A stretch of DNA of 64,000 nt from Nitrospira sp. CR1.2 (GCA_014055495.1 WIAG01000002.1:1-64000), one strand, 5' to 3'; counted from the first letter of the stretch, positions 1-9,509 are shown. Translations and numbers: made by a program. Notes: generated from the letters alone by a model not told the origin.

Positions 1-212
1 AGTATCCGAGAGCAGTTGCTCCTAAAGAGTTTTTCTATTAGGAGGACGGGAAATGAGCATTTTTGTGCGGGTAGAGGACTGAAATGATTTTGCTTCCAAA
101 GTGTAATAAGATTTAGTTGTTCGGAGTACAACCTCGTTCGGCTTTGGAGTGGCACAGAATCTCGAATCGGACAATCGAGTTGACATAATATCTCTTATCA
201 GACATTTAGGCC

Positions 213-854
213 ATGCTGTCTTTTGAACTCTTAGCTCGCATCCGCAAAGAACTGATCCTGACCGGCAGCGCATTCTACGAAACGATTGTCGCCATTGCGG
301 AACGCGTCAATCGAAAAGTCCACGTGCTTCGTCTCCACGGCCAGGCCACAATAATCCTGCAGCAGATTCATCTCATCCATCAGCAGGTCGGCCGACGCGT
401 CACCGCCACAATCGCAACACCGGCCGGCACCTTTCCGACGGATCCGGCAGCAGAGCGTCTCGCACCGCTGGAGGACGTCATTCGAGTTGCTGCCGACCGC
501 ATCAAGGGCCAACGCGCGGCCTTGCAGCAGATCGAGCGCCAGATTCGCGAGCTCAAGATTGAGTTGGCTCACGAAGACCTGCTGACCATGCAACGGGAAC
601 TGGGCTTACGGGACGCCGCCATTGAGCGCGTGGTGGTGACACGCGGGGCGCCGGTCATCGGCCATCCGATCGGGGAATTCGACCTCCCGCCGACGACCCA
701 TATCGCCGCCGTGTTCCGCGGCCCCTTTCTGCTTCCTCTCTCCAATTCCCTGACCCTCAGACCGGACGATATCGTCATCCTGGTCGGCCTGCGCCACGAC
801 CTGACCCACTGGCTTCCTCGCTTTCAACTCCCGGCCGCCTCCAAGACCGCCTGA
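213..854 (+). CDS. RCK_C (TrkA-C)-domain protein
   Basis: This is a 213-residue soluble protein. Residues 1-130 are predominantly helical with heptad-like stretches. Residues about 140-205 resemble an RCK_C/TrkA-C domain: a GAPVIGHPIGEFDLP segment, then a strand-rich stretch ending in RPDDIVILVG, as in the regulatory C-domains of K+ channels and transporters. No transporter subunit and no Rossmann RCK_N domain is seen next to it, so a partner would have to lie outside the window to the left. The start is the ATG after a weak TTAGG. The N-terminal half is unrecognised, so the exact role is unknown; a ligand-sensing regulator of ion transport is an inference from the domain alone. Confidence 0.7.
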   Translation: MLSFELLARIRKELILTGSAFYETIVAIAERVNRKVHVLRLHGQATIILQQIHLIHQQVGRRVTATIATPAGTFPTDPAAERLAPLEDVIRVAADRIKGQRAALQQIERQIRELKIELAHEDLLTMQRELGLRDAAIERVVVTRGAPVIGHPIGEFDLPPTTHIAAVFRGPFLLPLSNSLTLRPDDIVILVGLRHDLTHWLPRFQLPAASKTA

Positions 855-944
855 TCGCCGACATGCTTTCGCTCCCGCGCATCGATCTGATATTCTGACC
901 CTGTAGTCAGACACCAGAGGGACTCCACCGGAGCTTGCCCGATC

Positions 945-2348
945 ATGAAGACACCGACTGCTCTTTCCACCGTGACCATGCTGGGATTTGGCCTCGCCGG
1001 TTGGTTATTGGGCATGCCAGTCTCGACCGTGACCGCCGGAGACAGCGGGTCCGCGCCGCGCAAACCCTCACCTGGCTTGCGGATGCTGGAAGAACTTCAA
1101 ACCGTAATCACAGACCTGGCCGAAGAAGCCAAACCCTCCGTCGTGAGCATTTTCCCCATCCAGGTCACAGGGCGCTCGCGGGAGACCGGCGAGCGCGTGC
1201 CCAACTCCACCGGCTCCGGCTCCGGCGTGATTGTCGATGCGGTCGGCCATATCATCACCAACAACCATGTCGTCGGCGACGCGACGGAAGTCGAAGTCCG
1301 CCTGTCCGATAAAACCAAACTGTTTGCACAAGTCATTGGAAAAGACCCGGACACCGACCTGGCTGTGCTGAAAGTCACGACCGATCACCCCCTCCCCGCC
1401 GCCCGCTTCGGAGATTCGTCGGGCGTGAAAGTGGGACAGTGGGTGCTGGCCGTCGGTAATCCGTTCGGCCTGGATCGCACGGTCACGCTCGGGGTCGTCA
1501 GCGGCATCGGACGGGAAAACATCAATCTGTCGCGGTATGAAAATTTTATTCAGACGGATGCCTCCATCAACCCGGGCAACTCCGGCGGCCCGTTGTTCGA
1601 TCTGCGCGGCGACATCATCGGGATCAACACCGCCATCATCAACTTTGCTCAAGGGATCGGTTTCGCCATCCCATCCAACATGGCCAAACAGGTGATGAAC
1701 CAACTGATCAACAAGGGCAAAGTCGTGCGCGCCTGGTTGGGAGTGGGCCTGCAGCCGTTGACGCCCGACCTGGCCACCAAATTCGGCGTCGACGAAAACG
1801 AAGGCGTCTTGGTCAACGAAGTCTTCGAACGGGATCCGGCGGCTCTGGCCGGTATTAAACCGGGAGACGTCATTACAAAAGTCGATGGGGCGCTTGTCGA
1901 CACCCCGAACAAGCTGTCGCGTCTCGTTGCGGCACTCGACCCGGGATCCCTGGCCATGGTGGAAGTCGTGCGGGACGGCAAACGCATCAACCTGAATGTC
2001 GCGTTGAGTGAACGCCGTGACGCCGTGGTCCACGCCTCACTGCCTCAAAGCCGGAGCGACTTCAAACTTGGAATCGACGTGCAGGACCTGACCGCAGGAC
2101 TGGCGGAGAAATTTCGCCTCAACGAGAGCCGCGGCGTCCTGATCTCGAAGGTGGAAGCAGGCAGCCTGGCCCAGGCTGAAGGCTTGCGGGAGGGCGACCT
2201 GATCAAGGAAGTGAACCGCGTCGAAACAGGCACCGTCGGAGAATTCACGATCGCCGTCGCCAAGGTCAAGCGTGGCGATACGATCCTTCTACGGGTCCTA
2301 CGCGAAGGCCGGGCGTTTTACGTCGTACTCAAACCGGCCGACCACTGA
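945..2348 (+). CDS. degP: DegP/HtrA-type periplasmic serine protease (Do family)
   Basis: A 467-residue envelope quality-control protease. A hydrophobic signal segment covers residues about 8-30 and ends near VTAG. The trypsin-like domain carries the triad His108 (NNHVV), Asp138 (DTDLAVLKV) and Ser213 (GNSGGPL). Two PDZ domains follow (about 265-365 and 375-465), the arrangement of DegP/DegQ proteins, which degrade or chaperone misfolded periplasmic proteins as oligomers. Length matches the family (about 450-500). It is a single gene, convergent with the EF-G-like gene to its right, with only 41 bp between stop codons. degP and degQ cannot be told apart from this sequence. Confidence 0.95.
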   Translation: MKTPTALSTVTMLGFGLAGWLLGMPVSTVTAGDSGSAPRKPSPGLRMLEELQTVITDLAEEAKPSVVSIFPIQVTGRSRETGERVPNSTGSGSGVIVDAVGHIITNNHVVGDATEVEVRLSDKTKLFAQVIGKDPDTDLAVLKVTTDHPLPAARFGDSSGVKVGQWVLAVGNPFGLDRTVTLGVVSGIGRENINLSRYENFIQTDASINPGNSGGPLFDLRGDIIGINTAIINFAQGIGFAIPSNMAKQVMNQLINKGKVVRAWLGVGLQPLTPDLATKFGVDENEGVLVNEVFERDPAALAGIKPGDVITKVDGALVDTPNKLSRLVAALDPGSLAMVEVVRDGKRINLNVALSERRDAVVHASLPQSRSDFKLGIDVQDLTAGLAEKFRLNESRGVLISKVEAGSLAQAEGLREGDLIKEVNRVETGTVGEFTIAVAKVKRGDTILLRVLREGRAFYVVLKPADH

Positions 2349-2389
2349 CCCTTCCCCCTCCACGCACACACCACGCCTGGGGTCAGCGC

Positions 2390-4495
2390 CTAGTGGGCGC
2401 CGACCCCGTGGCGTTCCGCCCGATGCTCTTCCACAATCCGCCCGATCAGCTCCCGGGGAACCTCCTCGTACTGGGCGTACTCCATCATGTAACTCCCCTG
2501 CCCGCCGGTCAACGAATTCAACGCCGGTGCATAATTCAGCAGTTCAGCCTGGGGAACGAGGGCCTTCACGGTTTCCATATGGCCCTTCGCTTCGACCAGA
2601 ATGATTCGTCCTCGACGGGCGTTGAGGTCCCCGAGTACAGCCCCGACACAGTCTGCAGGCACTTCGACCTCCAGGGTCATAAGGGGTTCGAGCAGGATCG
2701 GATGGGCCGCTTCCAACGCCTTTTTCACCCCCATCGATCCGGCGATTTTGAAGGCCAACTCCGACGAATCCACGACATGATAGGAACCGTCATACACGGT
2801 CACCCGCACATCCACAGTCGGAAACCCGGCCAGAGGCCCCTCGTGCAGCGCCTCGACCACTCCTTTTTCCACAGCGGGCACGAAATTGCGCGGAATGGCA
2901 CCGCCGACGATTTTGTTTTCGAACTGGAATCCCTGCCCGCGCGGCAACGGACCGACTTCCAACCAGCAATCTCCATACTGGCCGTGCCCGCCGGTCTGCT
3001 TTTTGTATTTACCCTGCGCCTGCGCGACGCTCCGCACCGTTTCACGATAGGGAATTTTTGGCGCGTGCAGCGTGACCTCCGCGCCATATTTGCGATGCAG
3101 TTTTTCCAGCGCCACCTCGATGTGCCGTTGCCCCATACCGCTGAGGACCATCTCCTTCGTTTCCAGGTGGCGGACGAATTCCAGGCTCGGATCTTCTTCG
3201 ATGAGCTTATGCAATCCGAGACTGACCTTTTCAATATCCACCTTCGCTTTCGGCTCGATCGCGAACGACATCACCGGTCTGGCTAGCGGAATGCCGGGAT
3301 ACCGGATGGGCGCATGTTCATCGCAGAGCGTCTCACCCGTGAGGGTGTCTTTCAATTTGCCGATGGCGACGATGTCTCCTGCCACAGCCCGGGTGACCGG
3401 TGTGTATTTTTTTCCGAAGATGGTGAAGAGGTGGCCGCCCCGCTCCCGTACCTGCTTGGTCGCGTTGTACAAACTGCCGTCCGCCTCCAAGGTACCCGAA
3501 TAGAGACGGATGTAGGACAACCGCCCGACGAACGGATCGATCAACGTCTTGAACACCAGCGCCGAGAACGGCGCCGTCACGAGCGGCTCGCGCCGAATCG
3601 GAACAGAGTCATTCGACAGCCCCATACCCTGCAACGGCACGGCTTGGGCACGATCAATCGGCGACGGCAGCAAATGGACAAGCCCGTGCAAAAGCGAATG
3701 CACTCCCAGGTTGTGTACGGCGGAACCGCCCAGCACCGGAACCAGCGTCCGACGCCGCACGCCCATCCGCAATCCCTGCACCAGCATGTCATCCGTCAGT
3801 CCCCCGTCGGTTACGTATCGCTCAAGGAGACCTTCGTCCTCTTCAGCCACGAGTTCCGTCACGCGCCTTCTCGCCTCGGCCGCCTGATCCTGCTGCTGCA
3901 CGGGAACCGGTCCTTCCTCTGCCTGCGGCCGATCCGAACGAACGGTGACAAGACGATTCTGCAGCAGATCCACCACCCCGCTGATCTGCGCACCGCTGCC
4001 CACCGACAGCGACAAAGGCACAGCCGGAATCGCCAACTCGTCGATCAACTCTTCCACGATCTTCTCGAACTGAGTTCCCTCTTTATCCAACCCATTCACG
4101 AACACGAGGCAGGGAAGCTCGGCCGTCTCCACCAACGACCATACCCGTTGAAGATCGCTGCGTATGCCGCTCGCCGCGTTGACGACCACAATCACGCCAT
4201 CCGCAATGCGTAGCGCGGCCCGGACATCGGCGACGAAACTTGGCGCGCCCGGAGTATCCAGGAGATTGAGGACGGTCCCGTTGTGGGAGCAGCGGAGCAC
4301 GCTGGTATTGAACGAACTGCGATGGTGGACTTCTTCCGGTTCAAAATCGGAGACCGTGGTTCCAGCAAGCACGGATCCGGGAGAGGCGAGGGTGCCGGTA
4401 CAGTAGGCCAGCGCTTCGACCAACGAGGTTTTTCCCGATCCCGCATTCGACACCACAGCCACATTTCTGATGGATTCGGTGAGGGGAACGTTCAT
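2390..4495 (-). CDS. fusA2: Elongation factor G-like GTPase
   Basis: This gene encodes 701 residues with the EF-G domain order: GTPase (P-loop SNAGSGKTS, G3 DTPGA), domain II, and domains III-V including the GGHGQYGDC and GSMGVKKAL stretches. The G4 motif reads NGLD instead of the usual NKMD, so the invariant lysine is missing. This marks it as a paralogue and not the housekeeping factor. The open frame extends to 4525, but AAGGAGG lies just upstream of a double ATG, and the ATG at 4495 is best spaced. Such paralogues occur widely and their role (ribosome recycling, stress or a dedicated GTPase) is unsettled. It sits downstream of radC on the same strand with about 130 bp between. Confidence 0.88.
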   Translation of the reverse strand: MNVPLTESIRNVAVVSNAGSGKTSLVEALAYCTGTLASPGSVLAGTTVSDFEPEEVHHRSSFNTSVLRCSHNGTVLNLLDTPGAPSFVADVRAALRIADGVIVVVNAASGIRSDLQRVWSLVETAELPCLVFVNGLDKEGTQFEKIVEELIDELAIPAVPLSLSVGSGAQISGVVDLLQNRLVTVRSDRPQAEEGPVPVQQQDQAAEARRRVTELVAEEDEGLLERYVTDGGLTDDMLVQGLRMGVRRRTLVPVLGGSAVHNLGVHSLLHGLVHLLPSPIDRAQAVPLQGMGLSNDSVPIRREPLVTAPFSALVFKTLIDPFVGRLSYIRLYSGTLEADGSLYNATKQVRERGGHLFTIFGKKYTPVTRAVAGDIVAIGKLKDTLTGETLCDEHAPIRYPGIPLARPVMSFAIEPKAKVDIEKVSLGLHKLIEEDPSLEFVRHLETKEMVLSGMGQRHIEVALEKLHRKYGAEVTLHAPKIPYRETVRSVAQAQGKYKKQTGGHGQYGDCWLEVGPLPRGQGFQFENKIVGGAIPRNFVPAVEKGVVEALHEGPLAGFPTVDVRVTVYDGSYHVVDSSELAFKIAGSMGVKKALEAAHPILLEPLMTLEVEVPADCVGAVLGDLNARRGRIILVEAKGHMETVKALVPQAELLNYAPALNSLTGGQGSYMMEYAQYEEVPRELIGRIVEEHRAERHGVGAH

Positions 4496-4628
4496 CATGA
4501 CCTCCTTGGGTAAGTCGGCGGCCACCGTGGGCCTGGTTAGAGGGAATAGTGTCGGTGAGATTGTCCTTTCATCAGACGCATGCGAGACGAAGTAGAGGAC
4601 GGGCGCATCACCGTGTCCTGAACAGGTA

Positions 4629-5342
4629 TCATCGCGCGGCTTCTCCGGAGAGCCATCCCTGGTCGGCGAAACTCACGTACCGACCGTCGCCCACAATCAG
4701 ATGATCAAGCACCTGAATGCCAAGAAGCGCACCGGCTGACACCAATCGCGCCGTCAAGACACGATCTTCCTGGCTCGGGGTCGGATCGCCACTCGGATGG
4801 TTGTGGAGAAAGATCACACCGGCTGCCGACGCACGCATCGCCGGAATAAACACCTCCCGCGGATGGACGATGCTGAGGGTGAGGCTGCCTTCGGAAATAG
4901 TCACGTCGCGAATGACCTGATTCTTCGCATCCAGCAGGACGACGGCAAAGATCTCGTGACGGAGATCGCGCAGGCGTGCGTGGTAATGCTTAAAAAGGTC
5001 CGCGCTGGAATTGATGCGGGTCCCGGTCGTCAACGGAGCGGACACCGCCCGTTTGCCGACCTCCACCGCCGCCATGACTTGCGCCGCTTTGGCCGGTCCG
5101 ACCCCGGGAATGGCACAGAGTTCTTCCGCACTGCAGTGGAGGAGTCCGTAGATCCCGCCGACAAGGGCCAGAACCTCCATCCCTACTTTGACTGCGGAGG
5201 CGTCTTGGCGTCCCACCCGGAGGAGAATCGCCAGTAATTGCGCATCGGAGAGACTGGTTGCTCCCTCGCTGAGCAATCGCTCACGCGGCCGCTCAGTTTC
5301 CGGCCATTCCCCGATCCCACGGCCTGCTTTTTTAGCTGCCAC
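4629..5342 (-). CDS. radC: RadC family JAMM-domain protein
   Basis: A 237-residue RadC/YeeS-family protein. The N-terminal helix-hairpin-helix part (about 20-95, IPGVGPAKA) is followed by a JAMM metalloprotease-like fold with His180, His182 and Asp193 in the HNHPSGDPTPSQED motif, so the zinc site looks complete. The name derives from an old DNA-repair assignment that was later disputed; the biochemical role is not established. The gene is divergent from the small zinc-ribbon gene on its right, leaving about 190 bp for promoters in both directions. Confidence 0.93.
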   Translation of the reverse strand: MAAKKAGRGIGEWPETERPRERLLSEGATSLSDAQLLAILLRVGRQDASAVKVGMEVLALVGGIYGLLHCSAEELCAIPGVGPAKAAQVMAAVEVGKRAVSAPLTTGTRINSSADLFKHYHARLRDLRHEIFAVVLLDAKNQVIRDVTISEGSLTLSIVHPREVFIPAMRASAAGVIFLHNHPSGDPTPSQEDRVLTARLVSAGALLGIQVLDHLIVGDGRYVSFADQGWLSGEAAR

Positions 5343-5529
5343 AGCCTGCCCCTTCTACGACAAAAAAATGTCAGCTCGCACCTTTTTGTGCCGGAGACTT
5401 GACGCATGACTCATCTCATGCATGACACTTTCAGCATCTAAGCCATTGAAATACATAGACTTGACATTTTGGTGCAGCTCTTGCTTGAGGACAGACACAG
5501 CTGTGAACGTCACCACCCAGGAGGAACAC

Positions 5530-5703
5530 ATGGAATGTCCGAAGTGCAAAGGCATGATGATGTTGGAACGATTCTCTGACTTCTTCCTCATTTTCTACGC
5601 CTGGAAATGCATCAACTGTGGCGCCATCATCGACCGGACCATTTCGGCGAACCGTAGGAAGAGCCTCGCCGCCCGCGACGCTCAACCGGTGGCCACCCGC
5701 TGA
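5530..5703 (+). CDS. Small double-CxxC zinc-ribbon protein
   Basis: A 57-residue protein with CPKC near its N-terminus and CINC about 26 residues later, spacing that fits one treble-clef or zinc-ribbon site. Between them lies an aromatic stretch (FSDFFLIFYAW). An upstream in-frame ATG at 5422 would give 93 residues, but AGGAGG sits six bases before the ATG at 5530, and CxxC-proximal starts are typical of such proteins, so the short form is preferred. Function unknown; nucleic-acid or protein binding is possible. It stands alone between radC and rsmD. Confidence 0.75.
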   Translation: MECPKCKGMMMLERFSDFFLIFYAWKCINCGAIIDRTISANRRKSLAARDAQPVATR

Positions 5704-5928
5704 TTCGGTTGACGCAGCGCTCCGTTCTCAGTGTGATGTGGGGTGTGATGATCTGAGATGCAGCCACCTCCTCAGCCCGAGTGAACTGAGTTCCAGTGTC
5801 GGCCGATTATAGCGAGCCTCTCCCCACGCGTCAAAACACGAACCTCCGTTGGTGACGTTTGCAGCGCTCCCCGCCCCGCGGCGGGGAGAAGACGCTCTTC
5901 CCTCCCCGTTCTTCGCGCGCGCATCACC

Positions 5929-5958
5929 TTGACCCCTTCAAAAACGCTGTGTTAGAGT
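5929..5958 (+). promoter_or_regulatory. Candidate sigma70 promoter for rsmD-coaD-aspC
   Basis: TTGACC at 5929-5934 and TAGAGT at 5953-5958 are separated by 18 bp, about 50 bp before the rsmD start. It is the best match in the 302-bp gene-free stretch 5704-6005, which otherwise shows only GC-rich sequence with no ORF or clear hairpin. Assignment is by consensus matching only. Confidence 0.4.
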
Positions 5959-6005
5959 CTCTCACTTCGTAGCCAACAACGAGTGGCTCTCTCCCGAATA
6001 CGATC

Positions 6006-6578
6006 ATGCGCGTCATCGCAGGGCTTCATCGGGGCCGACGGTTGCTGGGTCCCAGAGGACAGGCCATCCGCCCCACATCCGATCGAGTCAAGGAAGCGCT
6101 CTTTTCCATTCTTGGCGAACACACCCCCGGAGCCCGCGTGCTCGATCTCTACGCCGGCACCGGCTCGATCGGCATCGAGGCCCTCAGCCGAGGGGCGACG
6201 CACGTTACGTTTGTCGAGACCGACCGGGAGGCCTTGGGTCTCGTCCGCTCCAATCTCCAGCAATGCGGCCTCGAACAGTGCGCGCATGTCTGCGCCTGCC
6301 AGGTCAGCCAGTTTTTTCGCCGGGGCACCGAATGGTCCGGCCCGTACGACATCATCTTCTGCGATCCACCCTATCGACTCACGCCGGAACTCCTGACACT
6401 GGCCGGCGAGTGGCACGCGGGATGGTTGGCTGAAGAGGCCGTCGTGATCGTCGAGCACAGCAGCAAGGAGCACATGCCCGCGACGCTGGGGCCGCTCTCT
6501 CAGGTCAAACGGTATGACTATGGCGACACCGCGCTCACGCGGTTCCACCTGACGCCGAAAGAAGCGCCGCGCGCATGA
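6006..6578 (+). CDS. rsmD: 16S rRNA (guanine966-N2)-methyltransferase RsmD
   Basis: A 190-residue SAM-dependent methyltransferase that modifies G966 of 16S rRNA during 30S assembly. The SAM-binding motif DLYAGTGSIGIEA is at residues 47-59 and the catalytic DPPY at 120-123. The N-terminal MRVIAG and RPTSDRVKEALF segments are hallmarks of the family. Length is typical. Its stop overlaps the coaD start by four bases (ATGA), and rsmD-coaD is a widely conserved gene pair. Confidence 0.96.
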   Translation: MRVIAGLHRGRRLLGPRGQAIRPTSDRVKEALFSILGEHTPGARVLDLYAGTGSIGIEALSRGATHVTFVETDREALGLVRSNLQQCGLEQCAHVCACQVSQFFRRGTEWSGPYDIIFCDPPYRLTPELLTLAGEWHAGWLAEEAVVIVEHSSKEHMPATLGPLSQVKRYDYGDTALTRFHLTPKEAPRA

Positions 6579-7063
6579 AGATCGCCGTCTACCCCGGCAC
6601 ATTCGATCCGATCACCCATGGCCACTCGGACATCATCCGGCGCGGGTTCCGGATGTTCGAAAAGATGATCGTCGCAATCGCTCCCAACCCGTCCAAGCAC
6701 CCGCTGTTCAGCGCGAAGGAACGACTGGAGATGGTCCGCCTGGTCACGAAAGACCTGCCCAATCTGGAGGTGACCACCTTCGAAGGGCTCCTGGTAGATT
6801 TTGTGCGAAGCAGCGGTGCCCATGCTATTCTGCGAGGGTTGCGCGCGATTTCTGATTTCGAACACGAATTTCAAATGGCACTCGTCAATCGCAAACTGGC
6901 GGAAACCGTTGAAACGGTCTTTCTGATGCCCAGTGAGGAATATTCCTATCTGTCTTCCACCATCATAAAGGACGTCGCCAGCCACGGGGGATCGCTCAAG
7001 GATTTTGTGCATCCCGAAGTGGCGCGGAGGCTCCAAGAACGAATTCGGAGTTTCAAAGGATGA
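6575..7063 (+). CDS. coaD: Phosphopantetheine adenylyltransferase
   Basis: A 162-residue nucleotidyltransferase of the CoA pathway that joins ATP and 4'-phosphopantetheine to form dephospho-CoA. The ATP-binding motif THGH is at residues 14-17 after YPGTFDP, and the SSTIIKD stretch near residue 130 matches the family's second signature. Length is exactly typical. It overlaps rsmD upstream and aspC downstream by four bases each, indicating a translationally coupled operon. Confidence 0.97.
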   Translation: MKIAVYPGTFDPITHGHSDIIRRGFRMFEKMIVAIAPNPSKHPLFSAKERLEMVRLVTKDLPNLEVTTFEGLLVDFVRSSGAHAILRGLRAISDFEHEFQMALVNRKLAETVETVFLMPSEEYSYLSSTIIKDVASHGGSLKDFVHPEVARRLQERIRSFKG

Positions 7064-8253
7064 ACCTGGCAGCCCGTGTTGGACGTATCGTCCCCTCCCC
7101 CACGCTGAGCATTACTGCAACCGCCAAGGCCATGGCGGCGCAAGGCATCGACGTCATCGATTTTGCGTCCGGAGAACCGGACTTCGATACGCCCGAACCG
7201 GTCAAGGCAGCAGCCGAGGCCGCAATCCGTGCCGGCTTCACCAAGTACACGCCGTCGTCGGGTATCGATGAATTGCGCGGCGCGATCGCCGACAAACTGA
7301 AAGCGGAACAGGGGCTCCAGTACGAGAAGTCTCAGATCCTTGTGTCCTGCGGCGCGAAACACTCGCTGTACAACGTCGCCGAGGCGCTGCTCGAAGCCGG
7401 AGACGAACTGATTATCCCGGTGCCGTTTTGGGTGTCCTATCAGGACCAGACCCTGCTGAATGATGCCACGCCGGTTTTGCTCAAGACCGAGGAGCGGGAC
7501 GGCTACACCATCAGTCCGGACGCGCTTGAAGCCGCCATCACCCCGCGCACCAAAGCCATCATCGTCAACAGTCCCTGCAATCCGACCGGCGCGACCTATG
7601 ACAAACAGACACTCGAAGGGATCGCCGCCGCGGCCCTACGACACGATCTGCTCATTATTTCCGACGAGATCTACGAAAAGGTACTCTATGACGGAGCGCA
7701 GCACATCAGCATCGCCAGCTTGAGTCCTGAGGTCGCCGCGCGAACGGTCGTGATCAACGGCGTCTCCAAAGCGTATGCCATGACCGGCTGGCGCATCGGT
7801 TATGCCGCAGGGCCGAAAACCCTGCTGACGGCCATGGCCAACATTCAGAGCCAGAGCACGTCCAATCCCTGTTCGATTTCACAGAAAGCCGCCGTGGCGG
7901 CCTTGCGACTCGGCAATCCATTTACCGCCGTCATGGTGGCGGAATTTGATCGGCGCCGCCGGCTGATGGTCGACCGCCTGAACAATATGCCCGGCATCAC
8001 CTGCCGAATGCCGACGGGGGCCTTCTACGCGTTCCCGAATGTCAGCGGCCTCCTTTCAAAACGCTGGAAGGATCAGCCCATCGGCTCCGCGGCGAACCTG
8101 GCGACCATTTTGCTCAATGAGGCACAAGTGGCCCTGGTCCCCGGCGAACCGTTCGGCAGCGACATTCACATCCGGCTGTCCTACGCGACGTCCATGGAGG
8201 CCATTGAACGCGGGCTTAGCAGGATTGAAGCAGCCATCCGTCGCTTGACGTAA
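7060..8253 (+). CDS. aspC: Aspartate aminotransferase (class I/II, PLP-dependent)
   Basis: A 397-residue fold-type I aminotransferase. The Schiff-base lysine is Lys237 in GVSKAYAMTGWRIGY. The SPCNPTGATY block (171-180) and SDEIYEKVLY (201-210) position PLP, and an arginine in HIRLSYATS near the C-terminus would bind the substrate carboxylate. The sequence resembles the Ib subgroup of aspartate aminotransferases common in bacteria; some members also use prephenate. The start is the ATG that overlaps the coaD stop, making it the third gene of the operon. Confidence 0.93.
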   Translation: MNLAARVGRIVPSPTLSITATAKAMAAQGIDVIDFASGEPDFDTPEPVKAAAEAAIRAGFTKYTPSSGIDELRGAIADKLKAEQGLQYEKSQILVSCGAKHSLYNVAEALLEAGDELIIPVPFWVSYQDQTLLNDATPVLLKTEERDGYTISPDALEAAITPRTKAIIVNSPCNPTGATYDKQTLEGIAAAALRHDLLIISDEIYEKVLYDGAQHISIASLSPEVAARTVVINGVSKAYAMTGWRIGYAAGPKTLLTAMANIQSQSTSNPCSISQKAAVAALRLGNPFTAVMVAEFDRRRRLMVDRLNNMPGITCRMPTGAFYAFPNVSGLLSKRWKDQPIGSAANLATILLNEAQVALVPGEPFGSDIHIRLSYATSMEAIERGLSRIEAAIRRLT

Positions 8254-8383
8254 GGTGGGGAGCATCGGGATTCGGTTCCCCCTTGATTCTTAGGAAATCG
8301 AGGCTACTAAGAAAAAGATCCTTGGGATCGTGTGAGATTCGGATCGAATACTGTGCGTCGTGAGAGCAGAGGAGGAATAATCC

Positions 8384-8767
8384 GTGCCAATCTATGAATA
8401 TCAATGTACCGGCTGCGCCTACCGATTCGAGGTGAAGCAGAGCATCAAGGATGATCCAATTAAGGAATGTGCTCGCTGCGGGAAGGAAGTCACGAAATTG
8501 ATCTCGCCCCCGGCCATCATGTTCAAAGGAAGCGGCTGGTATATCACCGACTACTCGGACAAGATGAAGCCGGGAGGTAGTGACACGGGTGAAAAACCGG
8601 CAACAGCAGGGACGGACAAAACCACACCCTCGGCCGCGAGTGACAGTACGACCAGCACCCCAGCCGCCGCACCTGCCAGCGCACCGGCAACAAGTCCTGC
8701 TCCTGCGACGAGCACGGCGACCACCGCCACCTCCAGCTCGGGTTCCACGTCGTCATCCAGCGCCTAA
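8384..8767 (+). CDS. FmdB-family zinc-ribbon protein with Thr/Ala/Ser-rich tail
   Basis: A 127-residue protein starting at GTG, placed by GAGGAGG about ten bases upstream. Residues 1-50 form the FmdB/CxxC regulatory zinc ribbon (MPIYEYQC, CTGC and CARC pairs, then FKGSGWY). The last 65 residues are a low-complexity tail of Ala, Thr, Ser and Pro. FmdB-type ribbons are widespread; the founding member was linked to formamidase regulation but most have no known role. The long disordered tail is at the long end for the family. Confidence 0.85.
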   Translation: MPIYEYQCTGCAYRFEVKQSIKDDPIKECARCGKEVTKLISPPAIMFKGSGWYITDYSDKMKPGGSDTGEKPATAGTDKTTPSAASDSTTSTPAAAPASAPATSPAPATSTATTATSSSGSTSSSSA

Positions 8768-9013
8768 ACAGACGCGGGATCAGGTCCTTCCGCCTTCCCC
8801 TCTTCACCCCCGGCGCTGTTCACCACCCGCGGCAGACTCTACCCGCAAGCGAGGACAGCCTGACGTGCGGAGTGCCGGAAGACTGTCCGAGTCCTTCGTT
8901 GCGAGGGGAAGGGGTTGATGGTCGATGCGAAGCTGCCGGGACCACACAGCCTGAGGCGTTTTCGCTGGAATACGGTGAGGATTGTTTCAGGCCGGGAACG
9001 ATACCAATGCCGA

Positions 9014-9027
9014 CAGCACCGGTGCTG
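9014..9027. other. 14-bp perfect palindrome in a gene-free gap
   Basis: The gap 8768-9056 between the FmdB gene and the convergent lipoprotein gene holds a perfect palindrome, CAGCACCGGTGCTG. A closely similar 14-mer lies at 15734-15747 between another convergent pair. It could help transcription end in both directions, but no T-tract follows. Confidence 0.35.
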
Positions 9028-9056
9028 CGGCAGAATCGCATGACCCGGACAGACTC

Positions 9057-9509
9057 CTACGGGTTGATCCGCTTGGTGGGAGCAGCCTTCGTGGGCTCGT
9101 GAGGCGCCGACTTCCCCGTGGACTTTACGCCGGCCTTGCTTGATGGCTTAACGGCCTTCTTGGCAGCGGATTTCGTCGCGGGCTTGGTGGTGTTCGACTT
9201 CGCCGCCTTGACGGCCCGCTCTCGCGCCGCAGCGATGGTGTGCTCCAGGTTCGCAATCATCGCCGATTTTTCCTTGTTCACCCTCGTGAGATCTTCCACG
9301 CGAATCTGCAGTTCTTCCTTCGCTTTGTTCGCGGCGTTGAGCTGATTCTGCAAGAGCGCTTTGTCCGCCGCAGCCTGCTGAGCTTCCGAATGGAGTTGCT
9401 CGATTTGCGCCTGAAGGGCCGGCGGCCAGAAGTCACATCCCGTCAGCAACATGCTGCTGAACCCAAACACACACAGTCCCATCACCGCGCGGCGTGAACG
9501 AATGAGCAT
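9057..9509 (-). CDS. Coiled-coil lipoprotein with Lys/Ala-rich C-terminus
   Basis: A 150-residue lipoprotein. The signal peptide ends in the lipobox LLTGC, so the mature protein would begin with a lipidated cysteine near residue 25. Next comes a single long helical region with heptads (about 35-95), then a basic tail rich in Lys, Ala, Thr and Ser resembling histone-H1-like low complexity. GGGAGG spaced seven bases before the ATG at 9509 favours this start over the ATG at 9524. It lies 48 bp downstream of tsaC and may share its transcript. Function unknown; an Lpp-like or cell-wall-binding spacer is possible. Confidence 0.75.
   Translation of the reverse strand: MLIRSRRAVMGLCVFGFSSMLLTGCDFWPPALQAQIEQLHSEAQQAAADKALLQNQLNAANKAKEELQIRVEDLTRVNKEKSAMIANLEHTIAAARERAVKAAKSNTTKPATKSAAKKAVKPSSKAGVKSTGKSAPHEPTKAAPTKRINP

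Noticed and set aside
180-208. TTGACA at 180-185 as promoter of the RCK_C-domain gene
   Set aside because: No acceptable -10 lies 16-18 bp downstream, and transcription would start inside the start codon.
1068-2033. A 321-residue frame opposite degP
   Set aside because: It is the antisense shadow of a clear protease gene; the composition (Asp, Gly, His, Gln-rich) is typical of such shadows.
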